This document shows, piece by piece, positions 31,736 through 41,490 of a stretch of DNA of 64,000 nt; positions within the stretch are counted from its first letter, which is position 1; each line of letters begins with the position of its first letter. Where the stretch lies: contig NZ_AP025732.1 in assembly GCF_023734775.1 (NCBI RefSeq), positions 2,300,501 through 2,364,500 on the forward strand. Reading direction: 5' to 3'. The translations under genes and the position numbers were made by a program. This DNA comes from Nostoc cf. commune SO-36. Its GTDB lineage: Bacteria > Cyanobacteriota > Cyanobacteriia > Cyanobacteriales > Nostocaceae. The notes beneath the pieces were generated by a model. The model worked only from the letters and a program-made list of their open reading frames with translations, was not told the DNA's origin and made no database searches.

Positions 31736-31980
31736 CATTGGTGTCAACTTAACTAGGACTTACGCAAAATATCTCTCAAACTCTGATTTCTCCGTGTACT
31801 CTGCGCCTCTGTGGTTCGTTATTCCGTAACTCTTGCGTAGTCCTATTAACATAAAAACCAATCTAGAAAAGCTTTTAGGATCGCCTCGTTCCCAGTCTCC
31901 GACTGGGAATGCCCGTCGTTGAAGCGGAGCCGCAAGTGAAGTGCATTTCCAGCCCAGAGGCTGGAAACGAGGTTTTAAAA
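31736..31980. repeat. Composite of dispersed repeats
   Basis: Three modules lie side by side. CATTGGTGTCAACTTAA (31736-31752) is the arm shared with 2958 and 19498. AGGACTTACGCAAA ... TTGCGTAGTCCT (31755-31847) resembles 9949-10038. CTCGTTCCCAGTCTCCGAC ... GGCTGGAAACGAG (about 31877-31972) matches the element at 2993-3098 in opposite orientation. No transposase is nearby. Confidence 0.65.
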
Positions 31981-32050
31981 GGATTTGACCAATGCACAGC
32001 TTTGCTGCCTGTCCCCTTGCCTCTTCCTTGACGTTTAAGGGATAGCTGCT

Positions 32051-32080
32051 AAAGAAAAAGCCCCTGGTGTTGACCAGGGG
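32051..32080 (-). terminator. Terminator hairpin 4 of the array
   Basis: Stem CCCCTGGT/ACCAGGGG with a 4-base loop. On the minus strand it is followed by a T-rich tract (CTTTTTCTTT). It is the last hairpin of the minus-strand array downstream of the receiver-kinase gene. Confidence 0.6.
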
Positions 32081-32266
32081 TATCCATCTTTATTCCCTTA
32101 TTTAGAATCGCATCTGTGAAGCTATAGCCAATTCACAGTTATGCAATTAACGGATATATTGATGATTGTTTTGCAATTAACTACTTAAATAAAAATTTAC
32201 TCAGTGTAATGGATAAGAGCGATATCTATGATGGGCTACGCTAACGCTTTTTTGTCTTCGACTGAT

Positions 32267-32422
32267 CAAAAAAAGGTTTAGCACTTAGCTAAACCTTTAT
32301 ATATTTAGTGTTTAAGCAGACATTCCAAATTAATTTAGACTTACTTTCATAGGAGTTCATCTTCCTGTAGACTGTATCTAAAATATCCTAAAGACTGATG
32401 TAGCATTACTTAAGAAGTCATA
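32267..32422 (-). ncRNA. Candidate tandem small RNA, unit B
   Basis: A minus-strand unit running from TATGACTT at 32422 to an intrinsic terminator at 32267-32298 (GGTTTAGC/GCTAAACC stem, then TTTTTTT). It shares three ordered blocks with unit A at 150-160 bp spacing: the TATGACTT start, a core around AAGATGAACT (32354-32375), and AGTCTAAATTAAT (32328-32341). The hairpin stems of the two units differ but both pair. No open frame of note. The RNA product is inferred. Confidence 0.45.
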
Positions 32423-32424
32423 AT

Positions 32425-32581
32425 AAAAGGCTTGGTTTAACCAAGCCTCTACATATACCAAGCATTTACTACACCAAGATTAATTTAGACTGGCTTTTAA
32501 TTTAGTTCATCTTTCTGTAGGCTGTATCGGAATATTCTAAAATCTGATAAACAATTTCTAAACTTATACTTGCAAGTCATA
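32425..32581 (-). ncRNA. Candidate tandem small RNA, unit A
   Basis: A minus-strand unit running from TATGACTT at 32581 to a hairpin at 32425-32448 (AGGCTTGG/CCAAGCCT, then TTTTATT). The core CTACAGAAAGATGAACT (about 32504-32520) and AGTCTAAATTAATCTTGG (about 32474-32491) recur in unit B. Another strong minus-strand terminator (ACCCTGG/CCAGGGT, then TTTTTTT) lies just upstream at 32595-32625, isolating the unit from the kinase gene. No protein is encoded. Confidence 0.45.
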
Positions 32582-32594
32582 GTATAAATTTCTA

Positions 32595-32625
32595 TAAAAA
32601 AAGACCCTGGGTATTATTCCAGGGT
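32595..32625 (-). terminator. Terminator hairpin 1, downstream of the receiver-kinase gene
   Basis: ACCCTGG, 8-base loop, CCAGGGT, followed on the minus strand by seven T. It lies about 270 bases after the stop of the kinase gene and may end that transcript or a separate short RNA in 32626-32893, which otherwise shows nothing. Confidence 0.7.
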
Positions 32626-32893
32626 GCATACACATTTTTCAGGCATTAACAGGCTAAATAATAACTTTAAAAAATAGTTATTTCTACTATCCATAGAATG
32701 ATACCAACAGTAATCTGTAAACTTTTTTAAACATAATAAAAATGACTGTCACCCCAGGGAGTATGTCAATCATGGACATCTTCCACTAGGATGTCAACAA
32801 AATATATAAAACATTATTCTGGTTGATTCAACAAATTTACATTTGTCAGGATTAGCAGTCTAGGAGCAAAATATGAACGTGAAGGAAAATAAC

Positions 32894-34018
32894 TTAAATA
32901 TTTTTAGGTAGTTGTACAGAGAACAAACTACCTTTACCTAGTTCAGAGGTAACGTGAATAGTTCCTGCGTGCGCTTCTACAATCCGGTGGGATAGATGTA
33001 GTCCTAAGCCACTACCTGAGCGTTTATTTCTACCTTGGCGAAATCGCTCGAAAATTGTTGCCTGATCTTCTAGCGCAATCCCATACCCTGTATCTTCTAC
33101 CTCAATTGTTACTGAATCGGGATTTCCGGGATGAGGTGAAGTTTCAAAAATGCGGATTTTTATGCCTCCTGTATCTGTAAATTTAATGGCATTTGCAATC
33201 AGGTTGTTCAACACTCGCCGTAGTTCCAAGCGATCGCCCATAATAATCCCAGCGTTTTTACTCTGTGAGTCTAATTCACGGGTGTCTATTTCTAGAGTCA
33301 ACCCTTTTTCACCAGTTAGAGGGCTAAGTTCGCTAACTACTTCTTGAGATATCTCACGTAAATCGCATTCCTCCCAATTCAAGGTTTTTTTACCTGCCTC
33401 AAAGCGATAGACTTCTAGGAGGGTGTTAACCATTTCCATCAAATTTTGGTTACTGCGAATCATGACTGCGATCGCCTGTTTCATTTCTGGCGAAATTTTG
33501 CAGAATGTTTCCATTTCAAACAAATTCAACATCCGATCTGAGGCTACCAAGGGAGTTCGCAAATCATGAGTCAGACGGGAAACAAAGTCTTCCCGTTGGC
33601 GGGCCATTTTTTGTTGTTCGTCTAGACTATGTTTGAGACGTAGCAGCGATCGCACTCTTGCTAGTAGTTCATCAGTATCAAATGGTTTACGAATAAAATC
33701 GTCAGCACCAGCATCCAAACCTTCGACAACACTAGATTCATGAAAGGCAGTAATCAGCAGAATTGGAATATAAGAGATCGCAGGGTTATTCCGAATTCTA
33801 CGTGTGACTTCGTAACCATCGATCCCCGGCATCATCACATCTAACAGAATCAGATCGGGCGGAAATTCTTCAACTCGCTGCAAAGCCTTGAATCCATCTG
33901 AAACCAAATTAATTTCATAACCTTCACTTTCTAAAATTGCTTGAACCAAAATAAGATTATCTGGAACATCGTCAACTGCGAGAATACGATAAATTTTATT
34001 ATTTTCAGCTAAAGACAT
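32894..34018 (-). CDS. Receiver-histidine kinase (REC-HisKA-HATPase)
   Basis: A cytosolic 374-aa protein with an N-terminal receiver domain (AVDDVPDN acidic pair, phosphoacceptor D60 in LILLDVMMPG, RKPF lysine) fused to a kinase core. The core has the H-box SRLTHDLRTPLVA, the N-box RRVLNNLIANAIKF, and the G motifs EDTGYGI and GSGLGLHLSHRI. Such REC-first kinases receive phosphate from another kinase and then signal on. The gene starts 36 bases after the neighbouring receiver-kinase gene on the same strand, so they probably form an operon; a LuxR-type regulator is divergent from it. The signal is unknown. Intact. Confidence 0.92.
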   Translation of the reverse strand: MSLAENNKIYRILAVDDVPDNLILVQAILESEGYEINLVSDGFKALQRVEEFPPDLILLDVMMPGIDGYEVTRRIRNNPAISYIPILLITAFHESSVVEGLDAGADDFIRKPFDTDELLARVRSLLRLKHSLDEQQKMARQREDFVSRLTHDLRTPLVASDRMLNLFEMETFCKISPEMKQAIAVMIRSNQNLMEMVNTLLEVYRFEAGKKTLNWEECDLREISQEVVSELSPLTGEKGLTLEIDTRELDSQSKNAGIIMGDRLELRRVLNNLIANAIKFTDTGGIKIRIFETSPHPGNPDSVTIEVEDTGYGIALEDQATIFERFRQGRNKRSGSGLGLHLSHRIVEAHAGTIHVTSELGKGSLFSVQLPKNI

Positions 34019-34054
34019 AATTTTTCAACGTTTATCGCTTTTTTTGAAAGTAAT

Positions 34055-35386
34055 TTATAGGAATCTAGGATATCCTATTTGTTGTTGCCTAGCTTCAGAA
34101 GATGAATGATGGGAATTTTTAGCAGAGTAAAAAACCCCCTTCTCATCTAATTGTAAAGGCGGAGGATCATCCACCTCGTCGGATAATGTAATTTGACGTG
34201 GCAATTCAATTTTAAAGATTGAACCGATCCCCAATTTGCTCTCAAGAAAAATTTTGCCACCCATCATTTGTACTAGCGAATCTATAATTGCTAAACCCAA
34301 TCCAGTGCCTGGATATTTGCGAGTGATAGTTTGATCGGCTTGCCGAAATGCTTCAAAAATATTTTTAAAATCTTTAGGGGCTATGCCAATACCTGTATCC
34401 CGAACGATAACTACTATTTTATTTGCAGGTAGTTCCTTAACCTCCACCCAAATTTCACCAGACTCAGTGAACTTAATGGCATTGGAGAGCAGATTAATTA
34501 AAATCTGTTTGATACGAACTGGATCATTAAATACCAAAGGATTTTGTATATCAGTTTGCACTAACAATGAAAGATTTTTAGCCTTAGCAAGAGACTGCAT
34601 TTCACCTACACCAAGATTTATTACCTTTGATACATCAAATATTTCCGGCTTTAAGTCTAATCGTCCTGAGTCTAGCTTAGAAAAGTCAAGAACTTCATTG
34701 AGTAACATCAGCAAATGCTTGCCATTATTCAAGATGCGCTCAACCATATCTCTTTGTTGGTGCGTTAATTGACCAAACTTAGGACGCAATAATATTTGCG
34801 AAAAACCAATAATCGCATTCATTGGCGTTCTGAGTTCGTGAGACATAGTTGCTAAAAAAAGTGATTTTAACCTTGATGCCTCCATTAACTTAAAGTTTTG
34901 CATTTGAATATGTTGCTGTTGTTTCTCCCATTCTTGGTTTTTCTGAATTAGTTGTTCATTACTTTCTCTAAGTTGTTGGGTTGCCAAAGCTGCCTGCATT
35001 TCAGCCTGATAAATCCGAATCGCACTCCGCAAAACCTGCGCTAAGGTTTCTGGTGATATCCTAGACTTAGAGAGATAGTCTGTAGCCCCAGCTTTCAATA
35101 ATTGGAGAGTATTTTCTTCATCTCCTCGATCAGTTAATACTACTAAAGGGACTTTAATTTCCACAGAACGGAGTTGTTGAATCAAAGTTAGTCCATCATT
35201 GCCTGGTAAGGGATAGGCTAGAAAAACACAATGATATGCAGTAGTATTTAAGGCAGAAAACGCATCATTTCCATCGCCTACTTCAGACAGTTCGATTTGC
35301 ACACCTGCTTTAGTTAGGGCAGAACGAATTGCTATCCTGTCTACTTCGTCATTGTCTACAACCAAGATTTTCAGCGTCTCTTCCAT
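34055..35386 (-). CDS. Receiver-histidine kinase with degenerate receiver
   Basis: A 443-aa cytosolic protein with an N-terminal receiver-like domain, a coiled coil (about 130-170, LRESNEQLIQKNQEWEKQQQ) and a complete kinase core (ATMSHELRTPMNAI, LINLLSNAIKF, RDTGIGI, GTGLGLAI). In the receiver the phosphoacceptor aspartate is replaced by alanine: CVFLAYPLPGNDG, A57, codon GCC, where the partner kinase has LILLDVMMPG. The rest of the receiver (VVDNDEVDR, VVLTDRG) is kept, so it may act as a pseudo-receiver for protein contact. The C-terminal ~40 residues are a polar tail. It is first in the two-kinase operon. Confidence 0.92.
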   Translation of the reverse strand: MEETLKILVVDNDEVDRIAIRSALTKAGVQIELSEVGDGNDAFSALNTTAYHCVFLAYPLPGNDGLTLIQQLRSVEIKVPLVVLTDRGDEENTLQLLKAGATDYLSKSRISPETLAQVLRSAIRIYQAEMQAALATQQLRESNEQLIQKNQEWEKQQQHIQMQNFKLMEASRLKSLFLATMSHELRTPMNAIIGFSQILLRPKFGQLTHQQRDMVERILNNGKHLLMLLNEVLDFSKLDSGRLDLKPEIFDVSKVINLGVGEMQSLAKAKNLSLLVQTDIQNPLVFNDPVRIKQILINLLSNAIKFTESGEIWVEVKELPANKIVVIVRDTGIGIAPKDFKNIFEAFRQADQTITRKYPGTGLGLAIIDSLVQMMGGKIFLESKLGIGSIFKIELPRQITLSDEVDDPPPLQLDEKGVFYSAKNSHHSSSEARQQQIGYPRFL

Positions 35387-36756
35387 CGGTTTTTATTTTT
35401 GCCGCTAAACATAGGTTGATGTATAAAATTTTTGTTTTCAGATTATCTATCTAATTAAATAATATAATATTTTCGGCTATCTAAAATCTGTAGCTTTATT
35501 AACTAAGACATTTTGGATAATATCTAATATTTATTGAGCGTTGTTATTATCTCAACAAACTTAAGGAAGATTAAAAGCTTTAGAATATATTCAGTTAAAT
35601 TTAAGTTGTCAACTTTCACTCGGTGCTGATCTTAATTTAATGTTGTCATTACCACGATAGGAGTTGATCTTAAATATGGATCAGAGTGTAATTCTTGGGG
35701 GAATTCAATACCGCGCAAAACCAAGTTTTGCTCGGCAATAACTATCCGGATCTGTCGGTAATTTAGGTCTAGCATTGTTAGTGCTTCTAACCCATTACTT
35801 GCAAAAGGAGCCGGGTTACTAATATTAACTTTTTTGAATGCCTACTTGACATTCATTACATTAACTTGTTTGTCCTCCATTAGTAGTATGTTAATAACTC
35901 TTTTGAATATTGCTTTGGGTTGAATTGAGTCTGTTGTATCCTCAATTTTGTTAATTTACCAGAGTTTGGGAATAGAACTCTTAGTTAATCACCAGTAGCT
36001 CTCAAAAAATTAGCAATTAACAAACCGAAAACTATATGATCTGAAAACAGCAGACAGAATTGAGTGTAAAATAAAATACTTTACCAACCTTAAACCAATT
36101 GTAAATGAGTCAACCAGCGACCGTCCTCAGCCATTGGTGAGAGTTACATACCGTTCTCATGTACCCTAAGCTTGAATAGTTCTAGCCATCAGATTGATGA
36201 GGCTAGTTAAATAAAAAATTATTGTCTATACTCATTTGTGAATCTGAAGTAGTCCTACCTCTAAGAATTTCGACAACTTTTAGGATACAAGCCGCTTTAA
36301 TTCATTGATAGAAGATGAAGAAATGGGTAGCATCAATTTTCAAGCCCCTGCCTTCAGACGTGGGGAACTCATTGCGTTAGCGCATCGGGGCGTAGCTCAT
36401 TGCAAATTGCTCTGACTCTATGTAATTTTCTCATTTTTATAAGCTTTTTTTTAAATTTTTATACAAGATTACATTAATTAACTAATGGAACATAGCAACT
36501 CAAGGCTGAATTCCAAGCAATAAGGGAGCAATTTTGCATTTGTCTCAATATTTCATACTCTTTGTACAAGTATCCATATATCTCCAGCTAGATTTATTCT
36601 CTATCGAAATATGAAAAAATTAAATACTTATTATTTCTATCGGTGGATGCAGAGTGGTTGAAATATCATCTATCTTTGGTTTGGGAAAATAAAAAATAGC
36701 AGCGTACAAAAAGTAATACTTTGAAAGATGCAAACAGCATAAGAGCGAGTGTAGCG
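35387..36756. other. Large noncoding divergent region
   Basis: 1.37 kb between the left-going kinase operon and the right-going LuxR-type gene. It contains a hairpin at about 36182-36210 (CTAGCC ... GGCTAG) and a GC-rich dispersed-repeat stretch at about 36350-36410. No protein frame with family resemblance was found, so it is unusually long for promoters alone. Confidence 0.5.
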
Positions 36757-37482
36757 ATGAGTGAAATTAGCATTATTTTAATTGAAGATCATGATTTAAC
36801 GCGAATGGGTCTAAGAGCAGCACTACAGGCTCACAGCGCATTAAAAGTAATTGGCGAAGCAGCAAATGCTACCCAAGGATTAAAACTTTTAGAAACGGCA
36901 AAGCCAGATGTAGCTGTCGTAGATATCGGTTTGCCTGATATGGATGGTATTGAACTCACCCGGAAATTCAAACGTTACCAAGCGGAAACTGGGCAGACGG
37001 GAACAAAGATTCTCATCCTCACAATGGATCACACAGAGGATGCTGTACTTGCAGCTTTCGCGGCGGGTGCTGATTCTTATTACATGAAAGAAACAAGTAT
37101 CAGTAAATTAACTGACGCTATTCAAGCGACTCACGGCGGTAACTCTTGGATTGATCCGGCGATCGCTAATGTGGTATTACGAAAGATGCGCCAAGGTATT
37201 CCGGGAGAGAGCCAAGGTTCTGATAAAACGCCGAAGACTGTAAAAATTGAGGCGCTGGCATCAGAATACGAGCAAGTTCTAGAAACATACCCCTTGACTC
37301 AACGGGAATTGGAAATCCTAGAGTTGATTGTAGCTGGGTGTAGCAATGGGCAAATTGCCGAGAAACTTTACATTACAGTTGGCACTGTAAAAACCCACGT
37401 TCGCAATATTCTAAATAAACTGTGTGCTGATGATCGTACCCAAGCTGCTGTGAGGGCCTTACGTTCTGGGTTGGTGGCATAA
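36757..37482 (+). CDS. NarL/LuxR-type response regulator
   Basis: A receiver domain (IEDHDLTRMGL; phosphoacceptor D56 in VAVVDIGLPDMDG; LTMD; YYMKET lysine) is joined by a linker of about 55 residues to a LuxR-type helix-turn-helix (LTQRELEILELIVAGCSNGQ, then YITVGTVKTHVRNILNKL). About 241 aa from ATG 36757. The frame is open back to a TTG at 36721, but MSEISIILIEDHD is a normal receiver start. It probably acts with the divergent receiver-kinases across the 1.37-kb spacer, though the pairing is inferred from position only. Intact. Confidence 0.9.
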   Translation: MSEISIILIEDHDLTRMGLRAALQAHSALKVIGEAANATQGLKLLETAKPDVAVVDIGLPDMDGIELTRKFKRYQAETGQTGTKILILTMDHTEDAVLAAFAAGADSYYMKETSISKLTDAIQATHGGNSWIDPAIANVVLRKMRQGIPGESQGSDKTPKTVKIEALASEYEQVLETYPLTQRELEILELIVAGCSNGQIAEKLYITVGTVKTHVRNILNKLCADDRTQAAVRALRSGLVA

Positions 37483-37520
37483 GGGGATGAGGGAGCAAGG
37501 GAAGAATGACAAATGACTAA

Positions 37521-38882
37521 TTAAAATCGTTCTTGTAAACATTCTGCAATGCGTAGTGCGGCTCCCGGTTTACCCATACGTCGTAGACCATTCTCGGCAA
37601 TAATTTGCAAAATATCAGGATCTTTGAATAGAGATTGTACAACTCTCGCTACTTCTGCTGGCTGCTCAACTAAAATCAACGATGAGCCTAAATGACGACT
37701 TTGAGCTTCAGCAAAGGCAGGATTATATTGCGGCCCATTACCGGGAATTGCGATCGCAGGTTTCCCCAAACCGATAAACTGCTCTGTAGCTGTACCTGCC
37801 ATTGCGATCGCTAAATCTCCCAAATGCAAGCAATCATTATATGCTTGTTGTGTCAGCAAGAGATACGCATTTCTTTGTTTAAATGTCAAGATATTTGGGT
37901 CAGACATTTTGATAGGAGATGTTGACTCAGTGCGCCAGCCTTGAGATTGGACGCTTTGGGATAGAATATTAGAGTCTAAACCAGGAGCGATCGCACCTAA
38001 AAATACTACTGTTTTAGAAGTATAAAAGATCGAATCTCGCTCTTGGAAACTTGCCATCAATGCAGATACGGCAATCATAATTGTTTCCCAGTTATTATAT
38101 GCCTCTGGCGGACGAGAACCAGGAAGAAGAGTAAGCACAAAAGGCCGTACAGTCTCTTGCTGGTGGGCATCCTGACTATAAAATTGTTGTCGTGAAAAGG
38201 TAGGCTCTAGACCATCCATCATCGGATTACCCAAATCAAAAGCTGGAATTGGCCATTGTTTTAATGTTTCAGACGTCAGCGCATCTCTAGGAAACACCGC
38301 CTTACAACGGCGACGGCTCATTAACCAACGTTCCCAAGGATGATAAACTGAACCAGAAAAATTTTCCCAACGCGCATCTTTAGATTTCCGTGGTAATAAT
38401 CCAGCTTCATCGCGCACATAATATTCAGATTTTGCCGTACCGACAAAAGCATAGTTAGCGCCACTAAAAGTTGCAAACAACAGTGGCACAATATCTCCTA
38501 CAGCTAAAATTGCTCTTTTATTACCTAATTTTTTTGAGAATTCACCCAACGACGGACAGCTTTAATCTGGCTGAGGGTAAGTTGCAATAAACCACCGCGT
38601 ACATCGCGCACTAATTGGCGGTTATCCATATAAATAAAGCCACCAGAAGGCATAGTGCGGACTGAACCGATAACGGGGATATCCAACTGTTGGTAAGCAC
38701 GTCCTTCACCCACCAGAGGTAAAGCAAATATCTCTGGTGGGTTTGATTGTCGTTGGAGTTCTTGCAAAATCCGAACTGCAATCATATCTTCCCCATGACC
38801 ATTACTTAATACAAGTAACCGCAAAGGAGAAGTTGCACCTTGAAAGTTAGAAGCTTGGGATAACCGAGATACATTACTCATA
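37521..38882 (-). CDS. LpxB-like lipid-A-disaccharide synthase-related protein, frameshifted as read
   Basis: Glycosyltransferase-B-fold protein of the cyanobacterial LpxB-related family, likely cytoplasmic and possibly acting on an envelope lipid; true lipid A activity is not established. The N-terminal part is MSNVSRL... LLVLSNGHGEDMIAVRILQEL. The C-terminal part has GTATEQFIGLGKPAIAIPGNGPQY, the nucleotide-sugar site. The two halves lie in different frames joined at the plus-strand T7 run 38529-38535: adding one base gives WVNSQKKLGNKRAILAVGD and a protein of about 450 aa. ATG 38882 is chosen because upstream in-frame sequence overlaps the divergent Omp85 gene. Spacing to that gene is 138 bases. 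Confidence 0.8.
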
Positions 38883-39020
38883 AGAAACAAAATCTCAAAA
38901 TTAACTGTCTGTTTGGGTAAGAGGTATAAATAGGGAAATCGGCGAAGAAGCTGGAAGTTAGTATTATCGCTATTCACTAGCCTCTCTACAACTAATTCCC
39001 AGTTAATTAGGTTAAATATT

Positions 39021-41105
39021 ATGCGAGTTTCTGCTACTGCAATTTTGACTTTAGCTACTTTAGCTGCTGGCAATGTCACTCAGCAAGCAACGGCTGCACC
39101 TGCTAAAACCGTTACTCCAACTACCAAAGTTGGTAACTTGGTAGTGCCGATAATTGAAGACACTCCCGCACGAGTAGAGACAATTGCTTTTCCAGAAACT
39201 ATAGTTGCACAACAATTTTCTCAAAATCCCGTCGCCGTGCAAACAGGTGCAACAAAAAATTCTACAGTAGTCTTAAAGTCAGCAAAAGAGTTAATTTCCC
39301 AAGTTATCCTCCCTGCTCCCACTGCCTCCCCTGCTCCCCTCTCGCCATCCCCCAAAACCCCTACTACTGGAAGCGATTTAGTACTCACAGCTACAGATGT
39401 ACAGGTTGTGGGAGCCAATCAAGAATTGCAGCAAATTATTCGACAGGTAATTAAAACCCAGGCTGGTGGAGAAACCAGCCAAAGTCAGCTACAAAAAGAT
39501 GTAACTGCAATTTTGGATACAGGTTTATTTAGCAATGTCAGTGTGAATAGCCGTAGCACACCTGCTGGATTGAATGTAGTATACCAAGTGCAACCGATGA
39601 TTGTGCGATCGCTGCAATTATCTGGTGCTAAAGTACTTACTTACCAAGTAGCTCAACAACGTTTGCAATCTCAAATTGGAACCACCATCAGTCCCGCAGC
39701 ACTCCAGCAAGGAGTAGCACAAATTAACAAGTGGTATGCCGACAATGGTTATAACTTGGCGCGGGTGTTATCAATTAAACCCAGTCGTGAAGGCATCCTA
39801 ACTGTGAATGTCGCTGAAGGTTTGGTGGGTAATATCAAATTTCGCTTTATCAACGATGAAGGTAAAACCGTTGATAATCAGGGTAATCCTGTCGGAGGAC
39901 GCACCAAAGCAGATTTTTTACAACAGCAACTTAAACTAAAATCTGGTCAAGTTTTCCAAGAAAACGTAGTTAAACAAGACATACAACAGCTATATCGTAC
40001 TGGTTTATTTGAAAGTGTGAATGTCGCTTTAGAAGGGGATGCGACAAAACTTGATTTAGTCTACCAACTCAAAGAAACTGGGGCGCGTGGTGTTAACGTG
40101 GGTGGTAGTTACAATGCCGATCAGGGATTAACAGGCACAATCAGCTATCAAGATCAGAATGTCGGCGGTGTTAATGATACTTTAGGTGTGAATGTCGGTG
40201 TAAGTAGCCGAGACTTACAATTTAATAGCAAATTTATCAGTCCTTATCGGACAACTAACCCCGATCGCTTGGGCTACACTGTAAATGGTTTTCGTAGTCA
40301 GGAACTTTCGGAAACCTTTGATGACAAGATTAAGTTAGCTAACGGCGACAAAGTGCGAGAAGGTCAAATTGGCGGTGGTGTCAGCTTACAGCGACCACTT
40401 GATGACTGGAATACCTCATTAGGATTAAACTATACCCGAATTAGTATTCGCGATCGCCAAGGTAATATTACCCCAACCGACGCTCAGGGCAATCCCCTAT
40501 CTGCAAGTGGAACTGGCATTGATGACCTAACAACCGTATCCTTCACAGCCACCAAAGACCAACGAGATAATCCCCTCAATCCAACTCAAGGTTCCGTTTT
40601 GAGTCTGAGTACAGAACAATCTGTGCCTATCGGTGAAGGTAATATTTCTCTCAATCGCCTGAAAGCCAATTACAGCCAATATTTGCCAGTCCAATTATTT
40701 AACACCAAAGAGCCACAAGTATTTGCAGTGAATCTGCAAGCTGGCACTGTCCTTGGTAATTTACCGCCCTACGAAACCTTTAACTTGGGTGGTTCCAATT
40801 CAGTGCGCGGTTACGATTCTGGAGATGTTGGGAATGGGCGCAGTTATGTTTTGGCTTCGGCAGAATATCGTTTTCCCGTCTTACCAATCGTCGGCGGTGT
40901 CTTGTTTGCCGACTTTGCTTCCGACTTAGGTTCTGGTGATACTGTATTAGGAGATCCTGCGGGTGTGCGAGATAAACCAGGTTATGGTTTTGGTTATGGG
41001 GCTGGAGTGCGATTAAATTCCCCACTAGGCTTAATTCGGGCTGACTACGGCATTAATGATCAGGGAGAAAGCAAAGTACATCTAGGTATTGGTCAGCGAT
41101 TTTAA
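39021..41105 (+). CDS. Omp85/BamA-family outer-membrane protein
   Basis: A 694-aa outer-membrane beta-barrel insertase or translocase. It has a signal peptide (MRVSATAILTLATLAAGN), a low-complexity Pro/Ser/Thr-rich spacer (about 20-120), POTRA domains (about 125-350, e.g. TGLFSNVSVNSR, TGLFESVNVALEG), then a 16-strand-type barrel. Visible barrel marks are SFTATKDQRDNPLNPTQGS, the lid-lock motif GSNSVRGYDSGD, and the C-terminal aromatic (HLGIGQRF). Cyanobacteria carry several Omp85 paralogues with fewer POTRAs than BamA, and this fits one of them. It is divergent from the LpxB-like gene, consistent with an envelope theme. Intact. Confidence 0.93.
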   Translation: MRVSATAILTLATLAAGNVTQQATAAPAKTVTPTTKVGNLVVPIIEDTPARVETIAFPETIVAQQFSQNPVAVQTGATKNSTVVLKSAKELISQVILPAPTASPAPLSPSPKTPTTGSDLVLTATDVQVVGANQELQQIIRQVIKTQAGGETSQSQLQKDVTAILDTGLFSNVSVNSRSTPAGLNVVYQVQPMIVRSLQLSGAKVLTYQVAQQRLQSQIGTTISPAALQQGVAQINKWYADNGYNLARVLSIKPSREGILTVNVAEGLVGNIKFRFINDEGKTVDNQGNPVGGRTKADFLQQQLKLKSGQVFQENVVKQDIQQLYRTGLFESVNVALEGDATKLDLVYQLKETGARGVNVGGSYNADQGLTGTISYQDQNVGGVNDTLGVNVGVSSRDLQFNSKFISPYRTTNPDRLGYTVNGFRSQELSETFDDKIKLANGDKVREGQIGGGVSLQRPLDDWNTSLGLNYTRISIRDRQGNITPTDAQGNPLSASGTGIDDLTTVSFTATKDQRDNPLNPTQGSVLSLSTEQSVPIGEGNISLNRLKANYSQYLPVQLFNTKEPQVFAVNLQAGTVLGNLPPYETFNLGGSNSVRGYDSGDVGNGRSYVLASAEYRFPVLPIVGGVLFADFASDLGSGDTVLGDPAGVRDKPGYGFGYGAGVRLNSPLGLIRADYGINDQGESKVHLGIGQRF

Positions 41106-41207
41106 TTTCAGTTAAGACACTGCATACCATTACTTTGTGAGGCTGTGCCAAACCCTCTCAATTTTTTCTTTCTTTGTGTCTCTACATTAGACCTCTTATA
41201 TGAATCA

Positions 41208-41312
41208 AAACCCCTCACCCTAAATCCCTCTCCCAATTTTGGGAGAGGGACTTTGACATTGGCTCCCTTTCTCCCAATTTTGGGAGAAGGGGTTAGGGGA
41301 TGAGGGCAAATT
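41208..41312. repeat. Paired CCCTCTCCCAATTTTGGGAG hairpin repeats
   Basis: Two hairpins of the type CTCTCCCAATTTTGGGAGAG follow each other, framed by CCCTCACCCTAAATCCC and GGGGTTAGGGGATGAGGG, so the whole is also an inverted repeat. This is a dispersed repeat class; it lies between the Omp85 gene and the Ig-like/WD40 gene. Confidence 0.7.
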
Positions 41313-41490
41313 TTGTATCCGTGCAAGAGGTCTATTAGCGATAAGATAAATTGACCGATTTGTTACACCATATTTAATGATATGTACATTTTGATAATCA
41401 AAGCAAAATAATTATAGTCACGTTTTCGTAGACATTAATTTTTTAATAGTGCTAGTCGTGCAAAATATAAAAAATATTATAAGTAATAGT

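Noticed and set aside
32040..32640. Interpretation of the hairpin array as a CRISPR or as NsiR1
   Set aside because: The repeats are long, diverged and spaced about 150 bp with no conserved 25-37 bp direct repeat, so not CRISPR. The core motif is not one I recognise as NsiR1 and hetF is not adjacent.
41108..41326. 72-residue minus-strand frame
   Set aside because: It is made almost entirely of the CCCTCTCCC/GGGAGAGGG hairpin repeat and is not coding.
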